The position numbers and the translations under genes are program-made. A stretch of DNA of 39,920 bases from Rubripirellula sp. (lineage in GTDB: Bacteria; Planctomycetota; Planctomycetia; Pirellulales; Pirellulaceae), in assembly GCA_016779185.1 (NCBI GenBank), contig JADHOA010000005.1, positions 1-39,920 on the forward strand. The letters are read 5' to 3'. The notes under the pieces are model-generated. The model saw only the letters and a list, made by a program, of their open reading frames with translations. It was not told the origin of the DNA and did not search any database. Below are positions 8,517 to 17,500 of this stretch, one piece after another. Numbering within the stretch: position 1 is the stretch's first letter; each line of letters opens with the position of its first letter.

Positions 8517-8863
8517 CGTTCGTGCTAGATGAGTCTTGGTCTTGTGCAGTCGCTTCATGCTTTATTAACGAGCAGCCGCTAAAACTTTTGCTTGTCAACA
8601 AGAGCATTTGCTGACTCGAGGTTCATGGGTGTGCGACTTCGTGAATGATGCACTCGCTCGCTTAACCCATCTTTTTGAGTTCTAAAATAAAAGCGGTATG
8701 ATTGTGGCTACTGTTCGCTGTCATGCTGCTTGTTGGTCAATCAGTTTAGTTTTGAACATGCGTTCGGTTTCTGAGAAAATTCTTTGTCTGTAATCACGAC
8801 TAGATTTTTTAAGGGATAAGGATTTCAAGGAAAGAGTGTTGTGATAAGGAAAGAGGTAGAGCG
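8517..8863. other. intergenic region between rpmG terminator and recJ
   Basis: About 350 bp without a recognisable gene or RNA. The recJ promoter and leader are presumably here. A purine-rich stretch ending AAAGAGGTAGAGCG immediately before the recJ ATG supplies a plausible ribosome site (AGAGG). No hairpin or repeat stood out. Confidence 0.4.
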
Positions 8864-10624
8864 ATGCGGCGAGAGTGGAGGATCATTCCTCATGATGGCG
8901 GCCGAGTCGAGAGTTTATCCCGCGCTGCCTCGTTGCCTTCTGTTGTTGCCCAACTGCTGGTCAGTCGCGGGATTTACGATTCCCAATCCGCGGAAAGATT
9001 TCTAGACACCAAGTTAAAAGGTTTGAGGGATCCACAGTTGCTGCCGGGTATACCTCAGGCGACAGCGGTAATTGTCAAGGCGATTGAGAATAAGGTTCCA
9101 ATCGTCATTTACGGTGATTACGACTGTGATGGAATGACCGGTACAGCAATTCTTGTCAACGGATTGCGTCTGTTGAAAGCCGATGTGAGTTATCACGTTC
9201 CCAATCGGCTTGAAGATGGTTACGGCTTAAATGAGCAAGCAATCCGGAAATTAGCAGAAAGAGGCAAGCGTCTAATCATTTCGGTGGATTGCGGAATTAC
9301 AAGTGTTGCACACGCAGAGCTGTGTAAGGAGCTTGGAGTAGAGCTTGTCATCACAGATCACCATACGATTGGCGAGGTGTTACCTGATGCGGCGGCAATC
9401 GTTCATCCGCGATTGCCGGGCACCTCATATCCTTTCGGAGAGCTTTGTGGTGCAGGTGTGGCATTCAAGCTGGCGTGGTCCATCTGCCAAAATCAATGTG
9501 GTGGAGAGCGCGTAAGTGAACCCTTGCGGCGTTATCTCATGCAATCATTAGCTTTGGCTGCGATAGGGACGGTTGCTGATGTTGTGCCGTTATTGGATGA
9601 AAATCGAATTTTGGTAGAGCATGGGATTCGGATGTTAAAGCAAGAGCCCGCACCGGGTTTGGCCGAACTGATGCGTATCACTAAATTAGATCAGGCGAGT
9701 CGCCTTGATACTGAAAGTATCTCATTCACACTCGCTCCACGGCTTAATGCAGCCGGTCGATTAGGACAAGCTCAGTTGGCGATTGAGTTACTGACGATTG
9801 GGCCGGGTGAAAGAACCACTCAGCTTGCTGATTATATTCACCAACTCAATGTTCAGCGGGATACTTTGCAACGCAGTGTCTATCTCGCTGCTAACAAGCA
9901 GGCAAAAGAAGAGTTTGATATCGAGAATGATGCTGCGTTTGTTTTAGCGGGAGTAGGATGGCACCAAGGCGTAATCGGCGTCGTCGCAGGGCGTTTAGCA
10001 GATAAATTCGCGAGGCCAGTGATTGTGGTTTCTCTTGATGCTTCTGGTAAACCAGAAGCCGTTGGATCTGGTCGAGTTGGAGGCACCAATATTAATTTGT
10101 ACGATGCTCTCAAAGAATGTGATGATAGATTAGTTCGCTTCGGTGGTCATGCAGCAGCAGCCGGTATTACCATCTTGGAAGAGAAACTAAATGATTTTAG
10201 ACAAGACTTTTGTGAAGCGATTTCAAAACAGTGGGTTGAGAAGAAAGTCGTTCCTGAAATCACCATCGACGCGGAGGCAACTTTTGGTCAGTTAACACTC
10301 GAAGTTGTGAAGCAAATTGAAACTCTTGCGCCCTTCGGCGCTGGCAACCCTCGTCCTGTTTTGTGTTGCAGAGAAGTGACTCTGGATGAACCTGCTCGAA
10401 AAATGGGCAGCGGTGAGCGGCATTTAACTGTAAAGCTTCGCCAAGGTGATCAAGTGGTAAGAGCGGTTGCTTTCGGAGCAAGTGAGTGGTGTGATGAGCT
10501 AAATCAACTGCAGTCGCCTATAGAGATTGTATATCGACCCGTGATTAATGAGTTTCGTGGCTATCGAAATGTTGAGGTGCATCTGATTGATTGGCGAGCC
10601 AAAACAACGGATGTAGGTACTTAG
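8864..10624 (+). CDS. recJ: single-stranded-DNA-specific exonuclease RecJ
   Basis: A 586-aa DHH-family 5'-3' single-strand exonuclease acting in recombinational and mismatch repair. Metal and catalytic motifs are all visible: IYGDYDCDGMTGTAIL (motif I), ISVDCGIT (II), VITDHHTIG (III, DHH) and PRLPGTSYPFGELCGAGVAFKL (IV), with a DHHA1 domain carrying RFGGHAAAAG. A C-terminal OB-like segment contains APFGAGNPRPV. Length is normal for bacterial RecJ. The ATG at 8864 follows an AGAGG ribosome site. Nothing is missing or unusual. Confidence 0.96.
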   Translation: MRREWRIIPHDGGRVESLSRAASLPSVVAQLLVSRGIYDSQSAERFLDTKLKGLRDPQLLPGIPQATAVIVKAIENKVPIVIYGDYDCDGMTGTAILVNGLRLLKADVSYHVPNRLEDGYGLNEQAIRKLAERGKRLIISVDCGITSVAHAELCKELGVELVITDHHTIGEVLPDAAAIVHPRLPGTSYPFGELCGAGVAFKLAWSICQNQCGGERVSEPLRRYLMQSLALAAIGTVADVVPLLDENRILVEHGIRMLKQEPAPGLAELMRITKLDQASRLDTESISFTLAPRLNAAGRLGQAQLAIELLTIGPGERTTQLADYIHQLNVQRDTLQRSVYLAANKQAKEEFDIENDAAFVLAGVGWHQGVIGVVAGRLADKFARPVIVVSLDASGKPEAVGSGRVGGTNINLYDALKECDDRLVRFGGHAAAAGITILEEKLNDFRQDFCEAISKQWVEKKVVPEITIDAEATFGQLTLEVVKQIETLAPFGAGNPRPVLCCREVTLDEPARKMGSGERHLTVKLRQGDQVVRAVAFGASEWCDELNQLQSPIEIVYRPVINEFRGYRNVEVHLIDWRAKTTDVGT

Positions 10625-10800
10625 TCGCCACCAAATCATCGTAGCTAAAGATGCTTTTTGTGGCTTTGAACGATCCTTTGTATTTTCATGTAACGGTGAT
10701 TTAGGAGAGTTCTATGCAACGCTGGATGTGATGCGTGGAACGTGTCGTTGCATCAAGATGGCAGGAGTGATTCGGTTTTTTAGGACTTTCTGGGTATTAA

Positions 10801-11538
10801 ATGTTTGAGTCGACGCGAAAACGAATTGGGCAATTGGATTGCATTGTGGTTGATGGTGGACCAACGCCCGAGTGCGTTGTCATCATTTGCCACGGCTATG
10901 GAGCCAATCAAGAGGATCTAGCACCGCTCAGCGGAGAATGGATCGATATCTTGGGTGAGCATGCCTCTAAATACCGTTTTATTTTTCCTAATGCACCGCA
11001 CTCGCTTTCCGAGCTCGGCATGCCTTTTGGTAGGGCATGGTGGCCAATCAACATGTCGCGGCTTGCTCAAATGGTCGAGGCTTCGGCGTTTGATGAACTG
11101 CATCAACATTCGCCACCAGGGATCGACGAAGCCAGAGTTGCATTGAGTGATTTGATCATTGCCGCATGCGCGGAGGTGGAGGAAAAGAATGTCCAATTCG
11201 CTTTGGGCGGATTTTCACAGGGTGCGATGTTGACGATGGATGTCGCCTTGCGAGGGAAAACTCCCGCGCCACGAGCACTATTGCAGTTTTCTGGGACAAT
11301 GATTTGCCAAGCCGATTGGACCGAAGTGGTTCGAGAGCGTCTTGCTACGACATTCGTTTTTCAGTCCCATGGAACGATCGATCCAATATTGCCCTTCTCC
11401 AGTGCAGAGGCCGTTAGGGATATGTTGAAAGATGCTGGGGTTTCCTTAGACTTTCACTCTTTTCGAGGGCCGCACACGATTGATGTAGACTCCGTGTTAA
11501 AGAGTGGCGTTTTACTCCGATCTTTGTCTGTAGATTGA
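10801..11538 (+). CDS. phospholipase/carboxylesterase family alpha/beta hydrolase
   Basis: A 245-aa serine hydrolase of the phospholipase/carboxylesterase (YpfH-like) family. The oxyanion region reads CHGYGANQEDL, then FPNAPHS, with the nucleophile elbow GGFSQGAML (GxSxG). The acid is in HGTIDPILP and the His probably in RGPHTID. No signal peptide is present, so it is probably cytoplasmic. The natural ester or thioester substrate cannot be told from the sequence. It lies 176 bp after recJ. The short ORF starting at 11539 directly after its stop looks spurious. Confidence 0.9.
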   Translation: MFESTRKRIGQLDCIVVDGGPTPECVVIICHGYGANQEDLAPLSGEWIDILGEHASKYRFIFPNAPHSLSELGMPFGRAWWPINMSRLAQMVEASAFDELHQHSPPGIDEARVALSDLIIAACAEVEEKNVQFALGGFSQGAMLTMDVALRGKTPAPRALLQFSGTMICQADWTEVVRERLATTFVFQSHGTIDPILPFSSAEAVRDMLKDAGVSLDFHSFRGPHTIDVDSVLKSGVLLRSLSVD

Positions 11539-11752
11539 GTGCCGCGCAAACTAGGGGAAAATGGAACCAGTTCAGAAGGATGTCCCTCAGTTGATAAAAT
11601 GATATTCAGGTTCCCGACATGGGCTCGCTGTTACATCGGTATGAATGAGTTCATATTCCGCAATGCACCCTGTGCCTCGTTAGCTACAATCCAAAATCCA
11701 AAAACAATTCAGAATGAGCCGCATAGCAAGCCGAAGACCCGACGAGTCAGAG

Positions 11753-12271
11753 ATGTCCTCTGAGTTGCACCGAAGACTGATACAGCGGCTTCAGGGTGAA
11801 TGTGTCGTCAAATTGCTTGGCGATCAAATGTATTGGCTTTGCGAGTTGGCAAGTCACCTAAGCACCGAGCAAATTGACAAAGTTCATCGACCTTACGCAT
11901 GGACGGTAAGGCAGGTTGTCGAGCATTGCGTTAACACGGAACGGTTTCTCGGTATGTGTCTGATGCGAATCGCTGCCGGCGATCGTTCTCCAATTCAAGG
12001 ATTTGATCATGTTGCTTATGCCGATAGCCGTTTTGGTTTAGGGAATTTCTCCGGTCTGGTGACGGAGTGGGGGCATCTGAGGCAATCCAATGTGGTCTTC
12101 CTGAGAAGGCTTGTTCCTGTTGCTTGGGATCGTCAGGGGAAGATTGATGGAGATGTTCTGTCTGCCCGATCCGTTGCTTGGTTGATTGCTGGGCATTTGC
12201 AACATCATCTTTCGATTGTCGAAGAGAGATGCCGATTGTCAGTCCAACGCGGACCAGAAATGATTTCTTAG
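11753..12271 (+). CDS. DinB-like/DUF664-type four-helix metalloprotein
   Basis: A helical protein of about 172 aa with the DinB-superfamily layout: a first helix with QMYWLCELASHLSTEQ, the loop YAWTVRQVVEHCVNTERF carrying the first His, and a C-terminal LIAGHLQHHLSIVEERC with the HxxxH-type pair. The family uses three His to bind a metal, and many members are thiol-dependent transferases. The specific reaction here is unknown. The track begins at ATG 11714; ATG 11753 (MSSELHRRL) is preferred because it begins at the conserved helix, but the longer form cannot be excluded. No operon partner is evident. Confidence 0.75.
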   Translation: MSSELHRRLIQRLQGECVVKLLGDQMYWLCELASHLSTEQIDKVHRPYAWTVRQVVEHCVNTERFLGMCLMRIAAGDRSPIQGFDHVAYADSRFGLGNFSGLVTEWGHLRQSNVVFLRRLVPVAWDRQGKIDGDVLSARSVAWLIAGHLQHHLSIVEERCRLSVQRGPEMIS

Positions 12272-12449
12272 CGGAATCGTTTATCGTAGATAAGCAAGCT
12301 AGATTGATTTTGCGTGGTCCATACAACGCGGCATCTCAACAAAAGAGTCGTTTGTATTTATGAATCGGTTGAATCTGTTGGTTTTAGTCCACAGATTTTA
12401 TTGATACGCGGTACATCGTTTTAAAGTAATTTTTAACTGAGCGAATCCA

Positions 12450-14003
12450 TTGTTCCAAGATAATCTCGAAGCGCTGTTGCAAGGTCAAGCTGATCCCGTG
12501 AATGCCGGTTGGCAATTGCGTGAGCTCTCCGAGAAAGCTCAGAGTCATTCAGTCGACTTGCTCGATAATCTGCTTGATTGCCGCAATTTACTTGCGAATG
12601 CTGATCCCGCCATTGTGGGTACCATCCTTAGAATTTTACATGCATCGTTGTTAAGTGAAGGTTGGGGGCGAGTTGAAGAATTAGACAGCCAAAAATTTTT
12701 CGATCTTGAAGAAGCGATTCCGCCACTGTCTTCAAATCGCTTTTTGCTGCAGCAATTTTATGCAATGATTCAGGATGATGAATCGCTTGAGTTATTAGTG
12801 AGTTCATTGAGCTGCAAACCACCAAGCAAGTGGGTAGAAGCCGCGCAAGTGCTTAGTCCTTTGATGCAAAAAAATGATTGGAATATTGCGTTTTTCTTTT
12901 CTCGATCGTTAGTTCTTTTGCAGCAGCCAAGTCTCGCGTCGCCTCTGCTTGATCTTGCTAACTATGTTTATCGAGAGCAGCGGGTGCCTCGGCATCCTAT
13001 GTTTGATCAAGTAGAAATGCTCAGAACTCTGCTGGGTGAAGTTGTTGGGCGTTTGGGGATGTTCGAAGAAGATCCAAGGACGTTTGGAAATGACATTCCG
13101 GTGGTTCAAGCAAGACTAGCGGAGGCCGTAGCGTTAGCTGTGTCATTGTGTGATGCGGTAGCCTTGATAGGTGACTTGTCCTCGATAGGGAAGCTACATC
13201 AAGCTATGGAGCTTCGGCATCGTCGTGTCCAGTGCGAAGCAGCAGGAGCATTGTGTCGTCTGGGTGATGATCAAGGTAGATCTCGTTTGCTTGCATTGCT
13301 GGAGGAGCCGGCGGCAAGATTACGAGCCGTTCAATACGCTGAAGAACTTGGATTTAGAGATGAGATTGAAGGAAGATTTCTCACGGCCGAGGCTTATTCT
13401 GAAGCGGAGTTGGCTTTGTGGCTGAGCCAGCCGCAGCAAATGGGCGTCCCACCTACAAAAGTAGAGGTGCTGCACACGACCTGCTGCTATTGGCCCAGCT
13501 TCAATGAACCGGTGAATGTGTCATTGGTTCGCTTTGAATATAATTTTGGAGAAAGATCGTACAGTAATGTTGGGATTACGGGGCCAGTCACTTTTGCCAT
13601 GTCAGCAGATGTGACCGATTTATCGTTATCCGACCAGTACGCAATTTACGCTGGATGGCACGTCGAGCATGACGAAATATTTACGATAACTCCTGATGCG
13701 TGGAATGGTTTACAACGAGATCAAATAAACCAGTGGAAGAAGCATTTACAGCGGTGCGGTTTGGAGGATGTAAAAGGCATCCTGATCGGCAGATTCCTTG
13801 ACGAAACGGCTGCTATCTTTGAAGCAAAGCGAGAAGCTGTCTGCTACCTCGTCATTACGGACGGATTAGAGAGTATTGAGTGCGTATCCGATGGAAGCGA
13901 ACGAGGTATGAGCCCTCAAGACCTGTTCAATCTTTACAAGGGAAGAAAAATGCTCAGAACTTTTAATCCTGATCGTGACTTGGTAAGTGAATCAGATGAA
14001 TAA
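12450..14003 (+). CDS. HEAT-repeat-like hypothetical protein
   Basis: A 517-aa soluble protein starting at TTG 12450, the only start available because a stop lies at 12438 in the same frame. The N-terminal two thirds are predicted helical. One stretch near residues 250-300 (HRRVQCEAAGALCRLGDDQGRSRLLALLEE, given here only as a composite description) reads like a HEAT repeat. The C-terminal third is a different alpha/beta module with several Trp and Tyr (YAIYAGWHVEHDEIFTI; INQWKKHLQRCGLEDVKG). No enzyme motif, signal peptide or membrane segment was found. It lies upstream of the WXG100-like and FtsK-like genes on the same strand, separated by 153 bp and a possible terminator, so co-function is uncertain. 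Confidence 0.7.
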   Translation: MFQDNLEALLQGQADPVNAGWQLRELSEKAQSHSVDLLDNLLDCRNLLANADPAIVGTILRILHASLLSEGWGRVEELDSQKFFDLEEAIPPLSSNRFLLQQFYAMIQDDESLELLVSSLSCKPPSKWVEAAQVLSPLMQKNDWNIAFFFSRSLVLLQQPSLASPLLDLANYVYREQRVPRHPMFDQVEMLRTLLGEVVGRLGMFEEDPRTFGNDIPVVQARLAEAVALAVSLCDAVALIGDLSSIGKLHQAMELRHRRVQCEAAGALCRLGDDQGRSRLLALLEEPAARLRAVQYAEELGFRDEIEGRFLTAEAYSEAELALWLSQPQQMGVPPTKVEVLHTTCCYWPSFNEPVNVSLVRFEYNFGERSYSNVGITGPVTFAMSADVTDLSLSDQYAIYAGWHVEHDEIFTITPDAWNGLQRDQINQWKKHLQRCGLEDVKGILIGRFLDETAAIFEAKREAVCYLVITDGLESIECVSDGSERGMSPQDLFNLYKGRKMLRTFNPDRDLVSESDE

Positions 14004-14012
14004 ATCGATATC

Positions 14013-14052
14013 ACGCTCCTGAGATCGATCTTCTGAGTTCTTAGGGGAGCGT
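14013..14052 (+). terminator. possible terminator hairpin after the HEAT-like gene
   Basis: ACGCTCC (14013-14019) pairs with GGAGCGT (14046-14052) across a 26-nt interval that itself contains the palindrome GATCGATC. Only TTTA follows, so the T tract is weak. It may separate the HEAT-like gene from the next two genes, or be a processing structure. Confidence 0.35.
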
Positions 14053-14156
14053 TTAGTATGTCAGAGTTAAAACTCGGAATTCAGTTAAGTTCAACGGCTG
14101 CCAATGGAATCTGAATTTCGTAGACGACTTCACTAAAGCCTAGGAGTAAGGTCTTG

Positions 14157-14399
14157 ATGTCCACTTTTAGAAATCTAATCGAGGATGGAAATAGTCGACT
14201 TCAGCGATCCTTTTTGGACTTTTCTAGGGCATGGCGGGAATCCGGCGAGTCTTGGCGAGATAATCGCCGAAACCAGTTTGAATCACGGCACTTATCTACA
14301 ATTGGTCCGAGTTTGCAGCGACTTTCTTCCAGTCTGCGTTTGCTTGCGGATTCTATCGCAAAAGCGGAAAAGGAACTTAGCGATGAAACGGAATCGTAG
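14157..14399 (+). CDS. small helical protein with WXG100-like spacing
   Basis: An 80-aa protein; ATG 14157 is chosen over the track's TTG 14154 because AGGAG and AAGG lie at suitable distances upstream. The sequence is two amphipathic helices. The first contains FLDFSRAWRES and a second Trp in SWRDNRRNQFESRHL. The second is heptad-like (LQRLSSSLRLLADSIAKAEKEL). Trp followed about 8 residues later by an aromatic and then a long leucine-patterned helix recalls WXG100/ESX substrate proteins, although the literal W-x-G tripeptide reads W-R-D. There is no signal peptide. It is directly upstream (111 bp, same strand) of a giant FtsK/SpoIIIE-type ATPase, the usual neighbour of WXG100 proteins. Family membership is inferred. 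Confidence 0.75.
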   Translation: MSTFRNLIEDGNSRLQRSFLDFSRAWRESGESWRDNRRNQFESRHLSTIGPSLQRLSSSLRLLADSIAKAEKELSDETES

Positions 14400-14510
14400 T
14401 GAGTGATTCGTCCTCGGTGGACTGCTTTTTTGGTCGCGAGACGAGAATCGTTTTATCTCTATGATCACAAACCATATCTTCTGCCTGCCACAACCATTAA
14501 ATGATTCGAT

Positions 14511-17500
14511 ATGAAGAAAAGTGCTGTGAGACCTGTTGGGGTCCTGGGTCCGCATCGGCAGCGTCAAGTGCTTGATGGTTTAAAGAAGCGACTCATGATT
14601 TGTCAGCAGGAGTTGCGGGATCTGGAAAAGAATCACCAATTAGAACTGTGTGCGAACGAGGAGGAGCTGGCGGGTTTACGCGAAAGCGTGGTTTCCGAAT
14701 GTCGCTCTCGTAGACGCGAAGTTTTGCATGACTGGGATTTGCAGCAGGAAGCGTTTCTCTCAGGTTATGAGAACCAAGTCGTTGAACAACGTAATCACTT
14801 AAGCCGCCTGTCGGTTCTGTACCGACGCAAGCTAGATGAGGCAACTTCGAGCATTGAGAAAAAAGCAAAGCAGCGACAAAAAGCGGCTGAGCAAAACAAT
14901 GCACATTCCAAAAAAGAACTTTTGTCTAAACGACACCAACAATCTCGGCAGATTAAGGAATTCAGAGAAAAGTACAGTCAGCACTTTGAGCAGATCCAAT
15001 CGCTGGTCCTAGGAAGGCTAGATCGACTTCCGTCATTGCCCCAGCGAGACAGTGCGCACTGCGATCACAAGACTTTAACGATCCATTCAGATTCAGACCT
15101 AACTGATTACTTCAACAAAAGTCTCAACCAAATCGAATCTTATCGTCATCAACTAATAGGAACCAAAATAGCGAAAGTTACCGAGTCTTGGTTTCTGCCT
15201 ATTATTGGTCTCACCTTAGCGTTGTTCTGGATGGTGATGAGTTTGACCGTCTGGAAGGCTCCAATAGACTTTCCTCCTGTCGTCTGGGTCTTCGGTGGAA
15301 TTGTGGTTTCAGGTGTAGTTGCATTCATTGCTTATGTAACTTGCATGTTCCCGCTAAAGAGACAGACGCTGAGTCTGTATCCAGCTCTTCACGAGCTGGA
15401 GTCTGATTTTAATCACGTCCTAGCGACTTACGAAAAACGGATCGCAACAAAGTTCCAGGCCGAGGAAAAGGAATTAAATTCCTCGCATCAAGTTGCTGTA
15501 GCGGATATCACTCGGTCGCGTGACCAGTCGCTCGAGCGACTGAAGAATCAACTGGAAAACGATCAGGCGATTGAGCGCAAGAGTATTCAAGACGCACTCG
15601 ATGATCAGGATGCAAAGTTTTCAGGTCAATTCCACGAAATCGACCAACGGATGCGAGGGAAGGCAGAAGGATTAGCTAGTGAAATATCTAAGGCGATAGA
15701 AACAACGGACCAAAATATTAAGAATCGCCGAGAGTCCTTGTTATCCCGGCATGCGAGCGAAACCTTTCGGTTGAAAAATCGTATGCGTTTAGGATTTCAG
15801 GGAGTCAATCGTAAGCTTGCGGAGGCGAATAAGCAGGCGGAATATCAGGTACCAGATTGGGAACAAGTTTCCGCTGGTCGATCGACAGGTCATCAGCAAG
15901 TTGATTATCTGACCTTGGGACGCTTGCAAATTGGTTCATGGGTGGATTCCATCTCACAGGCGATGAAGGCATCAGGAGGCGAGGAGTCGAGAAGAGGAAC
16001 AACGGAGGAGCTAATCGTTGACGATAGCGGATTTGGCATCCCCCAGTTTTTTCCCCTTGTCTTGCACCGGCGATTGCACTCGGGAATTTTCTTGACAGTG
16101 GACGAGGCGCTGGTTCCTAAAGCGGTCGAATTTGTTCACCAGATCTTGTGGCAGGTTTTGTCTTCCGTAGAGCCATCAAAAGCGAAATTGATACTGATGG
16201 ATCCCCTTGGACGAGGGCAGCATTTTACAAACTTCATGGCTTTGACGGATTATGATCCCGACTTGGTAGGGCATCGAGTCTGGACAACCGAGGAGATGAT
16301 CGAGAAGCGGTTAGGAGAGCTAGCACATCATTCCGAAGAGATTTTGTTGACGTGTTTGCGTGATCGTTTTGCGAGGATTGAAGATTACAATCAAGTCGCT
16401 GGTGCATTAGCGGAACCCTATACGTGTGTTGCAGCAATCGGTTTACCTTTGGGAGTTACTCGAGCATCTTATCGACATCTCAATGCTTTAATTGAGAATG
16501 GGTCACGTTGCGGAAATCTGGTCGTCATTGTTTCGGATCGGTCGAATCAATGGCCGACTGATATGCCAGCGTTGCGGCAGACCAAGATGCTGCACTTGGA
16601 TCTCAGTGAGTCTGATGGTTATCGCGTGAAGTCTTCGCAATTAGACGAATTTCCTTTTTCACCAACAACTGGTCCAAGTTCTGAGCAACGAAGCAAGATA
16701 ATGGAGGTCGTTGGAAAGCGATCGGTTGCTGCATCAAAGGTGGAAGTGCCCTTGAGCCAGCTAATCGATGAGGGTGACGACCGATTTGGTTGCACCGATG
16801 ATGGCATTGCCATCACACTTGGGACACAAGGTGCGGGACGCCCCTTGTCGCTGGCGATTGGTGAGGGCGTCAAGCAGCATGTTTTGATCGCGGGAAAAAC
16901 AGGTTCAGGCAAAAGTACGTTGCTACATACTCTCATTACTGCTGGAGCACTCAAATATCGCCCGGATCAATTGAACTATTATCTGCTAGATTTCAAAAAA
17001 GGAGTTGAGTTTAAATCCTACGCCGATGAAGCTCTGCCGCATGCTCGGGTTATCGGAATTGAAAGTGAACGGGAGTTTGGAAGAAGCGTTCTCCAGCGAC
17101 TAGATCTCGAATTGAAAGAACGGGGCGAAGCATTTCGTCAATGCGGCGCCCAGAGCTTGGCAAGGTACAGGTCTGCAACTCAAAAAACGCTGCCAAGAAT
17201 CGTTTTGGTGATCGATGAGTTTCAAGAACTCTTTGTTCGTGATGATCGATTAGCCAGTGAATGTACGATGTTACTCGACCGAATCGTCAGACAGGGCCGT
17301 TCGTTTGGGCTACATGTTGTCCTTAGTAGTCAATCATTAGCTGGTGCTTATTCGCTTCCTCGCGCAACGCTCGGTCAGATGGCAATTCGAATCGCAATGC
17401 AATGTTCGGAATCTGATGCTGCCTTGATTTTATCTGACGAGAACACTGCGGCAAAACTAATCAAGCGACCAGGCGAGGCGATCTATAACGATGCAGGTGG

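Noticed and set aside
11539-11763. 74-aa ORF starting right after the esterase stop
   Set aside because: GTG start, no ribosome site, biased composition, and it overlaps the possible start of the DinB-like gene.
14185-14406. 73-aa alternative frame over the WXG100-like gene
   Set aside because: The other frame has the ribosome site and the amphipathic helical pattern.
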